Of a stretch of DNA of 64,000 nucleotides, positions 50,601 to 61,061 are shown in pieces (position 1 is the first letter of the stretch; each line of letters begins with the position of its first letter). The notes under the pieces are model-generated. The model did not search any database and was not told where the DNA came from. It saw only the letters and a list, made by a program, of their open reading frames with translations. A program made the translations under genes and the position numbers. This DNA is from Cymbomonas tetramitiformis (Eukaryota; Chlorophyta; Pyramimonadophyceae; Pyramimonadales; Pyramimonadaceae), in NCBI GenBank assembly GCA_001247695.2, contig LGRX02003529.1, positions 18,470 to 82,469 of the forward strand. The letters run 5' to 3'.

Positions 50601-53600
50601 GCCACCTCCACGAAGGCTGCAGCCGGAAGCAGAATCCGCCCCATGATGCAGTGATCGAGCAGCGTGGCACTCGGAACACCCAGCATTGCAGACAGCACCA
50701 GGGAGTTCTCCAAGCTGCTCGCCGCCACAAAGGGCGCTGCTGGAGGGCGCGCAAGCCACGAGCTGGAGTACCAAGTGTTGCGCATAGGTGGAGCTTGGCT
50801 TGAGTGGCTGGCCTTGGCACATGACTTGCCAGCCATGACGACGTGAGCATTAGTACCTTGGAAGGCAAACGCGCTGACTCCAGCTACACTACGCAGATTG
50901 CAGGCTGCCGCAGTCTCCCTGCCGAGATGAAAGCCTCTCTCTGCTCTGGCGGTGTGCTTCGTCATGACCCCCCACACATGTAGGCTGACTGTTCGCAGAT
51001 GCAGTAGTGCGCTGCTCACACATCGCGTAAGCCCGTGCCCAGCATGCAAAAGGCCGATGACGCCTGCAGCTGTCTCTGTATGTCCCACGGCCGTCTTTGC
51101 CGCCTCCAAGCTCAGGGGGTGGTCGACATTGGGGCTGATGTTGGTAGCCATGAACACCGCCTCGATGGCGCCCACCTCGATGGGGTCACCCAGCAAGGTG
51201 CCTGTACCATGCAGCTCCAAGCATGCCAAGTCGAGGCTGGAGCACTTGGCCACCATCAGTGCGTCGCGTATCACCTGCTGCTGCGAGGGTCCGTTTGGCG
51301 CTGTCAGTGAGCTAGAGCGCCCATCTTGGTTCACAGCGCACCCCTCGATACACATTGTGTTGTCCAGTGAACCATCCTGTTGATCGGCCACGTCAGACTT
51401 GGCAGCGATGGACACAACCCCGCATGCCTCCCCCCGTGCATAGCCATCGGCTGCAGCGTCCAGGGTTTTGCTGCGCCCATCAGCTGACAGCATCCCAGAG
51501 ATGGCAAACACGATGGTGGTGCTCGGAGCCAGCATCAAGCTCACTCCACAGCTCACAGCACGGCAGCCACTCACAGGGGGCGACACCAGGCTGCAGTATG
51601 CTTGGTGCGTTGCGACCAGCGAAGAAGAGCATGCCGTGTCGATGCTCAGCGCAGGTCCCTTCAGCCCGAACACGTAGGACAGGCGCCCGGCTGCTACGCT
51701 TGGTGTGCTGCCGGTACCCATGTATGGGCTGAAGGCAATTTTGTGAGAGGCAAAGAGGCTGTGGTAATCAGTTGAGGAGATGCCCACAAACACTCCAGTG
51801 GTATCACCCCATGCATGCTTCCCTGTCTTTCCCCGCACCGGGTGCACATCCGCAACGGCGTGCAGAAGCAGCCGCTGTTGAGGATCCATGAGGCTGGCTT
51901 CCAGTATAGGAATATCAAAAGCTGCCGCGTCAAAGGTATCCACTGATCTCAGCATGCTGGCAATTCCCGGAACAATCTGGCCAGCTTCTACTCGGACCGT
52001 GTTCACATCCCAGCGGTCCAAGGGGATAACGCCCATGCTGTCGATGGGAGGACCTCCCACTGACAGGTAGTGACAGTGCACATCACTGCAGGCTGTTGAG
52101 AGTATACAGATCGGGTGAGCCGTGTCCTGCTTGTGCGCATGCATGTCATTAGGCAAGTGGACGAGGTCAGTCATGTGGTACTGGCCATCCTCTGCCGTCT
52201 CGGCGGTCAGGTACCGCGCAATTGCCCCCGCTGTCGGGTAGTCGAATACCAAGGTCACCGGCAGCTCCATGCCAGCTGCTTTCTCGATGGACCCCTTCAG
52301 CTCCACGGCGCCAAGACTGTCCAGCCCAGCATCCATCAGCGGATCATTCTCCGACACCTCTGTGCCCACGATCTGTTGCACCGCATGCATCACGGCATAG
52401 TGCATTTGTGCAGCATGCTGCTGGCGCTGCTGCTGCTGCTGCATGCCGGTATTGCTGCCTTGCTTGCGAGTGCTGCTGGCGATGGCGCCCGTCTGACTGT
52501 CATCAGTCCCAGCCATAGGAGCCCCAACCTTGACAGGGGGATCAGCAAACTCCGTGAATATGCCCGTGCTGTCCTTCACAACCGCCAGCATACGAGTCCA
52601 CGAGATCGGACTCGCGGTCAGATGCAGCTCCCAACTCACGGACCGCGATGGATGGGCATGAGCGCCACGCAGTGCTCCCTCGAGAGCCGACAGGCCCTGG
52701 CCAGCCATCAGTACGCCGAGCCCGCAGCGCCGCATGCGATCCAGGGTGGCGGGGTCTTGCGTGGCCATGCCTGCCATACCCCAGGCTCCCCACTGGATAC
52801 TGATGCCCACCTGCCCGGTGCAGCTCAGCTGTCGAGCCCAGGAGTCCATGGCGGCGTTGGCCGCGCTGTAGTTGCCCTGGGCCGCCGAGCCCAGCAGAGC
52901 CGCAATCGATGAGAATATGACCATATCTTGCATGGGGCTGATAGCCGCCGCACCCTGGCCAAGGTAATCCAGCAGCTTGAGCTTCGCCGCATACACCTCG
53001 CGCATGCCCTGTGTTGCCTGGTTGGTCAGCACGTTGTCTCTCAGTATCCCCGCAGCATGCATAATTCGGCTCACTGGAGTGCTGTGGATGCTGCCAGTCA
53101 GATCAGCCGCGGTGTCCTCACTGCACGTCACATCGCATCGAGCAACACATATGCTGGCCGCAGACCGCAGGTGCGGTTGGTCAGCACTCGCTCCGGCGCT
53201 GAGGCGCCCGAGACGCCCGAGCAGACGTGCTCGAGACACACTGGCCTGCCGTGTCATCCAGGTTGCTATCAGCAATCCCAGGGCGCCCGTGCCCCCGCTG
53301 ATCACCGTGGTGCCCGCGTCATCGCGCAGGCCTGCGCCTGCTCGGTTATGCATCATCACCAGGCGTGTCATGGGCGCGAGCCTTGTCAGGCGCCGGAGGG
53401 CTTGGTGATGACTGATGACAGCATGCGGCCAGCTCACCAGAGCGCTCAGCGCCCCAGCTGAGAGTGCACTCGCCAGGTTGCGCATGGCATCCCCCGCACA
53501 CTGCGTGGCCATCACGTCAGAGCTGGCTGCTGTGAGGTATGCCACGTCGGCCCGTTCTGCGCTGACCTGCGCTGGGCTCCACAGAGCCCTGTGAGGCAGA

Positions 53601-56600
53601 TGCATGAAGCGCCCTCCAGGCTGTAGCTGGCTCAGGTGCAGGGCCGCACGGCCAGCCCCCGTGCTCACCACCAGGGCGTAGGAAGCCACGCAGGCGTGAG
53701 GTCCACGGCCAAACACCGAGACCGGTATGTCGGACACGTGCCTCATGTGCAGCAGCGATCGCAACAGCCGCCGCTTGCTGGAGTAGGGGCATGTAGCGTA
53801 CACGAGCTCAGGGTCACACAGTGAGGCTGCCATGATTCCGGACACAAGCCCCATGCCGGAGCCGCCTTCGCTTATGAGAATGCGCCCGAAATTGCTTGCT
53901 TGAGACAGCTGCCACGTGCCCAGACTACCTTGGCCAAGCAGCGGGGCCAGCGCGACCTGCATGTTGATGGAGGTGGTGGGCAGAGAGGCAGCCTCCTCGT
54001 GCAGCACGGCTCCGGGCTTCGGGCACAGCAGGTGATGAGCAGTCGAGGTATAGACGGCGTGCCCTACTGCCGGTGCCAGCGCCAGGACTGCATCACCCTG
54101 GCACACCTTGGCATATGCCACAGGGGCTGCCGTGGTGAGAGGAGCTGTGGGAGAGGCTGTGTTGACCACGAGACCAGACGCGTCACCGTACACGCTGGTT
54201 GCGGCACCGTTCCATCCCGCGCTGGTCTGCACTCCCACCTCTCTGAGCACGCTGCGTACACTCATGCTGACAGCCTGGACACGCAGCGTGACGCCATCCG
54301 CCGCCCGGCCCGTTGCATCAGACGTCGCTACATGCTGCTGCTGAGTCGAAGGGAAGGACGTGCTGGTCAGGAGACGTGGCCGGCTCACGCTCAGTCCTGC
54401 TGCAGCCCTGTCCCAGCACCTGTCATCCGGGCGCATCAGGCTGTGCAAGTGATCCCCGGATGTGGGCCGAGTCTCCGAAGCTGAGTTGAGGAGGTGAATG
54501 GCGCCATCCAGGGAGGCGCACTCACGCTCGTGTGTGTGCACCAGACTGCGCAGCCCGGCTTGCACACCCGCGCGTGCTGCGGCCGCTGAGGTCATCGATG
54601 TGCTGGTGGGGCCGAAGTGCAGAGGATGGGCAGCACACGTGGCAAGCTGCCTGGCCTCGCTGGACACCACATTGGGCAGAATATGCAGGAGGTGAAGCAT
54701 GCCTGCAGCGCTGGTCACGGCGGGATGAGCTGGGGTGTGCCGCATGCCGTCGAGGGGCGGGAGGCTATTGGTAGCGAAGGTGAAGGTCGAGGCAGAGGGC
54801 TGTATAGCACGGCTCTGGTGGGTGTCATACGGGGCAGTCTGCTGGGGTACGATCTGCCAGACCAGCTCGTATAGCGGCATTTGTACTGCCCTTTCCATGG
54901 TCACGTTGCTACTTTTCACCTTAACGACTGAGTTTGCCTGCAGTGGTGATGTTTCAAGTCCACTGAGAACCACATTTTGCCTCCTGCCTTGTGTCATTAT
55001 GATGTGGTCGCTTGTTATGTGCTTTGCTGTACTTGCCTGCTCTGCGATGAGCGCTACTCCAAAGGAGGTCAGTTGGTGTATTGTCTCTTGCACGAAGTAG
55101 CCTGCAACTGCCGTTGGAATGCGCAGCTCGTTTTGAATGTTATCTCCATGCACGAGAGCTGTGCCAAGCTGGATGCTGCAGTCAACGTGTGCAAAGGAAG
55201 TTTGGTGATGTGAAATCTGATTCTCTCCACTTTCCGACGTTATAGTGCCAACAGCTGCACTGTCTAGAAGCCTTGTGAAGCCCCGGGACAAAGCTGTGAA
55301 TCCCACACTAAATCCCATCTGACATAACATCTTGGGATCATCGCGTGCATCGGTGAATCCATCCCCAAAGCACGGAGCGATTCGTAAAAAGCTTCCGGAG
55401 CAATGGGATTCGTACTGCTGGGACGTGGTTTGTGAAGGGATGATGGATGTTGGTTGAGCATTACTGCGAATATCAAACTCGCCGTAAGCCACATCTACGC
55501 TAACGAAGATCTCTCTGCCGTTGTTGCCCGTGGACGGAAGCGTCAGTACACAGGGTCGAGGAATTGAGACAGCGATGACTGCCGCTTCGCTCAGATGCAG
55601 CCCCCATGCCTTCGCCACTTCCACACTCATCTCCAAATATCCAGCCCCCGGGAATATTGCCCGGTGGAGAACCATATGGTCCCACAAAATGGACAGCCTC
55701 GGCCCTGCCATCTTTGCCTGAACAACGATGTGGCAGTTCTCACTTGATGACATGGCACGATCAAGCAGCACACTGTCCATCAATGGTGCTACCCAGGATT
55801 TGGAGCGCTCCCAAGCCTTTCGACCGTCGATGAGCACAGCCAAGCCAGCAGATGACGCATCAAGGGATACCAGCGCGTGTGCGTTTGTGCCTTGATATGC
55901 AAATGCACTCACCCCAAAGCGCCGGACGAGGTTCGACGCCGTGGGATTGGCAAGACTTCCAGGCTGACGGGGCACGCATAGGCTGAGTGAGGCCTCGGTG
56001 TATGACGCTCTCTGCAGTTGCTGCACGCTCAGCACATGAGGATTGATGCACCGAAGATGCAAAAGCGGCAGTGCAGAGCAATGCACAATGTTGACCACTG
56101 CAGCCGACAGCCCGAGAGCACCTGCCGCTGGCTCAGTGTGCCCGAGTACAGACTTGAGTGCCTGCATGTGCAGCACGGTCATGGGCGCATGCAGATGGAA
56201 CACGCTGTGTACAGCGCCAACTTCGATGGGGTCGCCAAGGGAAGTGCCGGTTCCGTGCAAGTGGATCCCGGAAATGGGCTGTACTGATCCACTATGGTAC
56301 AAAGCCGCCTGTATGACAGATTGCTGGGAAGGACCGTTTGGGGCTGTCAGTGCACTGGATCTTCCATCCTGGTTGACTGCCGATGTGTCAAACACGACAA
56401 CCTGGTCATAGGCACTGCACGGCGTCTCTGCGTCCCTGTTTGTGGTCACCACACTGTCCATGACGAATGCAACGCACGCTTCCCCACGCACATACCCGTC
56501 GGCAGCTCGATCCAGTGTTTTGCAGCGACCATCGATGGAGAGCATGTGGGCAAAGGCCGTGGCCATTGTCTTGCATGGGGTGAGGATCAGATTGATGCCA

Positions 56601-59600
56601 CATGCCAGCCCTGATGTGCACTCACTCCCCACCAGGTCCTTCCGCCCGAGATGGGTGGCCACGAGAGATGATGAACACGCTGTGTCTATGCTTAGAGCAG
56701 GGCCTTTCATCCCGTAGGTGTATGATATCCGTCCAGCTGCGACGCTCGAAGAGCCGCCTGTAGCCATATATGTCAGCCCAGCCCCGGTGCTTCCATTGAA
56801 AGATGCATGCATCAAAGACAGATCGTTATAATCTGGATGGTACAGTCCGACATACACCCCTTGGCACGGCTTTGGATCTTGGCCACATCGCTTGACGATA
56901 CCACTTTTGTGCAGTATGAATGCAGTGTGCGCTTCTGAGGCCCCTTCTAGCACCAGTCTCTGCTGCGGATCCATGAGCAATGCCTCCATCTGAGATATCC
57001 CAAAGCAGCTCGCATCGAAGGATGTGATGTCAGCAAGCCACTTGCCAAACCTAGGCATCCACTTCTCCTGATGGCTCATCTGGTCCATGTTCCATCGATC
57101 ACAAGGCGTTGCATATATCACGTCAATGGCATCGTTCTGAGCTTGGAATGAAGTTGCGCGTGTAGGGTGCAGCAGTCCCATCTCAGATCTGTGCACGCTT
57201 GATGCTCTCAAGACGACCATAGCAGTGGGCGATATGGTTGCAGGTGCCATGAAGCTGAGGGAAGGATCGTCGTGTGAAGCATCAGCCTTATGCAGAATGC
57301 TCTGCGTGTATTCTGAGATGGCTCGAGCGGAAGGGTAGTCGAACAGCAGGGTCACAGGTAGCTGCACCTGCAGTGAATCCTCCAAAGTGCTCTTGACCTC
57401 CAGAGCACTGAGAGAGTCCACCCCATACTCCATCAAGGGAGCATCTTCGTCAATGTCTACGCCCAGAATTGTCTTCACTGCATTCATCACGTGAGATTGC
57501 ACCTCCGTGTAGAGGCTCGAATTGCATGATCTGCACTGCTGCTGCTGCTGCTGATGCTCTGAGCCTCCCTGATGGGATAGGTCGGCATGCACACGATGTA
57601 CGCCACAGGCTGTCTCTATGTTTCTGCCGCTGTTGTCAGATCCGAGCCAATCAGCGATGTGAGGCATTGCTGCGAGAAGACCTGGCCAACTCAAATTGCT
57701 GACAGTGAACCGGAGGCAGTCATCACACGGACGCGTGGTATGCGCGCTGTGCAGGATGATGGCGTGCATGGCAGTGAGCCCTTGCTGCGGGGAGATGATT
57801 CCCAAGCCACACCGCTCCATGCGCTGCAGTGTGTGCTTGTTTTGAGCAGCCAAACCTGACTGCAACCCCCATGGCCCCCACTGAATGCTGATCCCCAACA
57901 AGCCACGGGAGTTGGCAGAGTGTAAGAGATGGTCTAGATCTGCGTTAGCGGCTGCATAGTTCGCTTGTCCAGCAGAGCCGAGTAGAGCAGCAATGGATGA
58001 GAACACCGCGCTGTACGTTGGCCTACACGTGGCAAGGTGCTGGGTCACAGATTGATACGCAGATGCTTTGGCTGCTGAAACAGCATTAAACTCCGCAGCG
58101 CGCTGGTTGGGAATCATTGCATCGTGCGTTAGCCCTGCAGCATGTATAATCCATCTCGATGGGCAAGAGAGTACAGACTCGAAGCCAATGAAGGATTCCC
58201 TTGAAGCTGCATCGGCCTTTGTGAGAGAAGTCCAGTGTTCTTGCTGTGATCCTGGGTGATCAAATGGAGGAGCTGATGAGAGGGGGTGGCCGCGCCGGCT
58301 AATTATACCGATGGCGCATCTACTGTTCTGTCTCACCAGCCAAGTGCCCACCAGGTGTCCGAGAGAACCCAGCCCGCCAAATAGGATGACGTTCTTAAAG
58401 CTGGCATCTGTATTCAAGGTTGGCAACTTCGTCTGGAAGCGGTTTGCCCGCCCAGCAGCTCCAAGCTTTGGTGTGAAATCAAGGCCACCACGGCTGGCAT
58501 GATTCATGCTGCTTTGTTGGCAAGCAGTTGTCTCCCTGCGCATTGCACCACTGGAAGCCATCCCGGCAAATGGATGGCCGGCATCGAGATCTTGAATACG
58601 AATCCGTCCACCATCATGAGCAGTACGTGGTTGCTCCAAGATTGCTGTGTGCAAAATGGCCCAGCAGCTACCTTGTCCTGGCCTCGAGCCATACATGCAT
58701 GAGGGCTCTTGCACCGTCGTGGAGGCCATCACAGTGATCATGGAGAGTTCCTGTCTATTAAGGGGCTGTTGTTGCATATACTGCAGCATCGCTAGTCCAG
58801 GAAGGACAGTGGTGGATTGCCGTGTGGTTGGTGGAGACGAGCACAAGGATGAATGGGCACACTGACTGCTCAAGTGCCCTCTCTTCACAATGCTGCTCTC
58901 GGCATCAATCTGGATGGAATTCCTGATTGGAGGAGTACACTGCCACACCATTTGGTACATCAGCTGATTCTCACTTGCACCAGACTGTTGCACTGACGAT
59001 GGCGTCTGCTTTGCTCGCACAAAGCAAGCATCCTTAATCAGAATTTTGGAGCCCGAGCTGCTGCCAATGGCAAGGTCTTTGCCATGCTTACCTCGCAGGC
59101 AAGTGGCAGAAGGAGCTACGCTGCACCAGGCGTTAATCTGCAGACCGGTCACGGACGAGCACATCTGAAATGCCGACATGGTGTGAGGCTGATGCGTTGG
59201 ATCCATCGTTCCAGTTCCCTTGCCGTCACAGCTTGCAAGCTGAAAGCATGCGCTGAGCAGATCGCTCGAGTGGGATCCTTCAGCGTGCGCCATGGAGACG
59301 TCAGGACTTGTGGAAATCTGTGGAGGACATGAGAGGCGTGGTCTGCGGGTTCCTCCTGGGCTGAGGAACTCGCAAACCGGCGTAGATTGTATTGGTAGGT
59401 TGACCAGTTTCATCGATACATGTAAAAGCCTGCTGGTATGGCCTTCCAAATGCGAGATGGAAGTGCCTTTCGTGTCACTCGGCTCGATGCTTTGTATGCG
59501 ATAGGCGTCTCCTGTATGCTTGATCAGCAGGATCCCGCTGTCATCGAATGAGTAAGGCGAGAGGATGGCAGGTGCCAATGCAACGTTCTCTGTCAGTGCG

Positions 59601-61061
59601 GTCTGCCCCTGCCAGCCCTGATCACTGCTGACCGGATAGAGTGAGTGGTACACGGCGCAGGCAGCTTCAACCAGCACGGCCATTGGCAGCACTGCAAGTC
59701 CCGCCTGCATGTGGTCCATGAACTGTACTCGGCTTGCCCTACTGAAGTAGCATTCCATGGCCAGTGTGTGTGGTTCTGCTGTCCTCGAGGCGAGGAAATG
59801 CCCGTGGCTGTAAAGTGTTCTGCATACCAGAGCAGTCGGGCCTGCAGCTCCGCAGCTGCTGCGTAACGTCTGGGCATCACGCGTCCTTGTTGCTCTCCAA
59901 GCTGCATGACGACACACCAGATCGCTGCCAAAAATGGCATGTGCATTTGTGCCCTGGAAAGCAAACCCACTCAAGCCGGCACATGATCGTTGATGAGGTC
60001 TAGAGATCTCCGTCGAAGATAGTTTCTCCGATGTTGCATACCCATGGACCCTGGGCAATGAGATGTGAGTGTTGCTACCTGGCCCGGCTGCATGCTTCAT
60101 GGCCGATGTGATGTGCGCGCTGATACACCTTAGGTGCACCAGTGGCTTAATTGATTGGTTCCCACATCGGAGCACGGCGTGCATATAGCCGACAATCCCA
60201 GCAGCTGCTTCGCAATGTCCGGTGGTCGATTTAGCTGCCTCCACTGTGAGGACAGGCTGACCACCCAGCCTCGCATCAGAGACCCCAAGGTTGTGCAACA
60301 CAGCTGAAACTGCCCCCAGTTCGATGGGATCTCCAAGTGCCGTCCCAGTGCCGTGCAGCTGCAGGCGATTCATAGAAGACGGGCACAAATCCGCCGCATG
60401 CAAGGCATGCCGGATCAGCTGTTGTTGTGATGGGCCGTTTGGGGCGGTCAATGCAGAAGTCTGGCCGTCCTGATTGCAACTAGTGCTTAGCAAGACAACA
60501 GATGCTTGCCCATCATTCTCGCCTTCCAGAGCGGAGAAGAAGGTCATTCCACATGCCTCACCCCTCCCGTACCCATCGGCTGCTGCATCAAGTGTTTTGC
60601 AGCGACCATCGACTGACAACATGCCAGCCATCGCAAGCATGGTGGTCGCAGCATCCGAATGCAAGATGCTCACTCCACCTGCACCGCTAAAGGTCACGTA
60701 GTTTGCTTGGTCCAGGCAGCACTGCGCTGCTAGATGTACACTGACAATTGAAGAAGAACAGGCGGTATCTATGCTCACGGCAGGCCCCTTGAAATTGAAC
60801 ATGTAGGATAGCCTGCCTGCTGCAACACTCAGGGCACTCCCAGTCGCGATGTACCCACTGGTCAGGCCTTGCGCAATTTCACCCGTGTCGATGGCGGTTA
60901 TACTCGTTGTCGAGGTCCCCACAAACATGCCAATTGTACGATCAGGTGAGATGCATGCACTGCTGGTTTGCGCTCTCGGGAACGCATCCAAAGTTCGGTG
61001 AGCTAGCATACGCTGCTGGGGATCCATGAGCTGTGATTCGCCCTGGGAAATCATGAAGTAC
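38611..61061 (-). CDS. Giant trans-AT-like type I modular PKS, upstream exon (modules 1-5, partial gene)
   Basis: A single open frame of about 7,480 codons carries five PKS modules: KS-DH-KR-ACP, three KS-DH-ER-KR-ACP, then KS-DH and most of a KR. Every KS has DTACSSS, HGTGT and a GH[TCA]E motif. No GHSxGE acyltransferase motif follows any KS, so acyl units must come from a separate AT. The exon start is placed at 61061, after a CCCAG acceptor: the nearest in-frame upstream codon is a stop (61079-61081), the only nearby start-like codon is a GTG inside the acceptor, and the KS would otherwise begin mid-domain just before its MDPQQR motif. The 3' end is placed at a GTGAGA donor (38610), because reading on adds a short non-PKS tail to a TGA at 38570-38572. 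The product is presumably a cytosolic or plastid megasynthase; the N-terminus is not visible. Confidence 0.93.
42006..47087 (-). other. PKS module 4: KS-DH-ER-KR-ACP (tandem copy)
   Basis: This is a near-copy of module 3, displaced by exactly 5,082 bases. KS Cys is at 46547-46549 and the DH signature at about 45550-45583. The ER EEAASLPTT lies near 43830, KR GGTGALG near 43118-43140, NYSAAN near 42696-42713 and ACP GLDSL near 42148-42166. Scattered single-base differences from module 3 are visible, for example Arg/Gln- and Ile/Met-type changes. None breaks the frame or a catalytic motif. The two modules should perform the same full reductive cycle on successive extensions. Confidence 0.9.
42017..47098 (-). 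repeat. 5,082-base tandem unit, copy 1 (ACP-KR-ER-DH-KS of module 4)
   Basis: The unit runs from just after the module 4 ACP through its KR, ER, DH and KS, and matches the next unit at an exact offset of 5,082 bases (1,694 codons). The left edge is sharp: sequence before about 42017 differs from that before 47099. Only scattered single-base differences are seen. Confidence 0.95.
42246..42282 (-). repeat. CAG trinucleotide run encoding a Gln-rich linker before the ACP (module 4)
   Basis: The coding strand has a run of CAG codons interrupted by one CGC, giving QQQQQRQQ followed by HAAQ between KR and ACP. The same run, of the same length, occurs in modules 3 (about 47332) and 2 (about 52414). 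It is probably a flexible linker that lets the carrier protein move. Confidence 0.8.
47088..52159 (-). other. PKS module 3: KS-DH-ER-KR-ACP (tandem copy)
   Basis: The KS has Cys at 51629-51631, HGTGTLLGDPIE and AVGHTETAAG. The DH signature is LLDHCIMGRILLP (about 50632-50665), matching His-x3-Gly-x4-Pro, and the second half has LDNSMQ with the catalytic Asp. The KR structural part begins at LYELVWQ near 49790. ER follows (EEAASLPTT near 48900-48930, then GGSGMG), then KR with GGTGALG near 48200-48222 and NYSAAN near 47778-47795. A Gln-rich linker leads to an ACP with GLDSL near 47230-47246. The KR has LRD in the LxD position and no Trp before the catalytic Tyr, as in B-type KRs. Predicted to reduce its beta carbon fully. 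Confidence 0.9.
47099..52180 (-). repeat. 5,082-base tandem unit, copy 2 (module 3)
   Basis: Same content and order as copy 1, directly adjacent to it. I saw no insertions or deletions between the two; the offset is constant at every landmark compared. Confidence 0.95.
52160..57309 (-). other. PKS module 2: KS-DH-ER-KR-ACP
   Basis: The KS spans about 57180-55860 (Cys at 56675-56677, HGTGTSLGDPIE, SVLGHTEPAAG). The DH signature is DHMVLHRAIFPGAGYLEM (about 55627-55683): catalytic His is kept but the usual Gly of His-x3-Gly-x4-Pro is His. The second half has LLDSAAV, so the Asp is kept. Everything from about 54871 leftwards (KR structural part, ER, KR, ACP) is near-identical to modules 3 and 4, whereas KS and DH are distinct, so this module is a hybrid. 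ER motifs are EEAASLPTT and GGSGMG. The KR has GGTGALG and NYSAAN; the ACP has GLDSL. Predicted to leave a fully reduced carbon. Confidence 0.88.
52181..54871 (-). repeat. Partial third tandem unit (ACP-KR-ER of module 2)
   Basis: The first 2.7 kb of the unit is repeated again at the 5,082-base offset, then identity stops abruptly near 54871, just after LYELVWQ at the start of the KR structural part. The DH and KS of module 2 beyond this point are unrelated at the nucleotide level. This gives 2.5 copies in tandem. Confidence 0.94.
57310..61061 (-). other. PKS module 1: KS (5'-truncated)-DH*-KR-ACP
   Basis: The KS runs from 61061 to about 59930, with active-site Cys at 60758-60760, HGTGTALGDPIE near 60325-60355 and KSTTGHCE near 60215-60240. 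The DH shows DHMQAGLAVLP (about 59680-59716), so the His-x3-Gly-x4-Pro pattern is intact. Its second-half signature reads LLSACFQ, with Ser where Asp is expected, so dehydration is doubtful. The KR has GGLGSLG (about 58352-58384) and NYAAAN with Tyr at 57956-57958. There is no ER. A Gln run (57535-57556) precedes an ACP with GVDSL near 57408-57424. Predicted output is a beta-hydroxyacyl chain, or an alkene if the DH still works. Confidence 0.88.
57533..57556 (-). repeat. CAG run encoding a Gln tract before the ACP (module 1)
   Basis: A run of CAG codons after a His residue gives about seven consecutive Gln in the KR-ACP linker, at the same domain position as the Gln runs of modules 2-4 but in an otherwise unrelated linker. 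Confidence 0.75.

Noticed and set aside
1..61061. Bacterial PKS cluster or contamination
   Set aside because: A frame-restoring spliceosomal intron with transposons, a second splice acceptor, and absence of operon structure all point to a eukaryotic nuclear gene.
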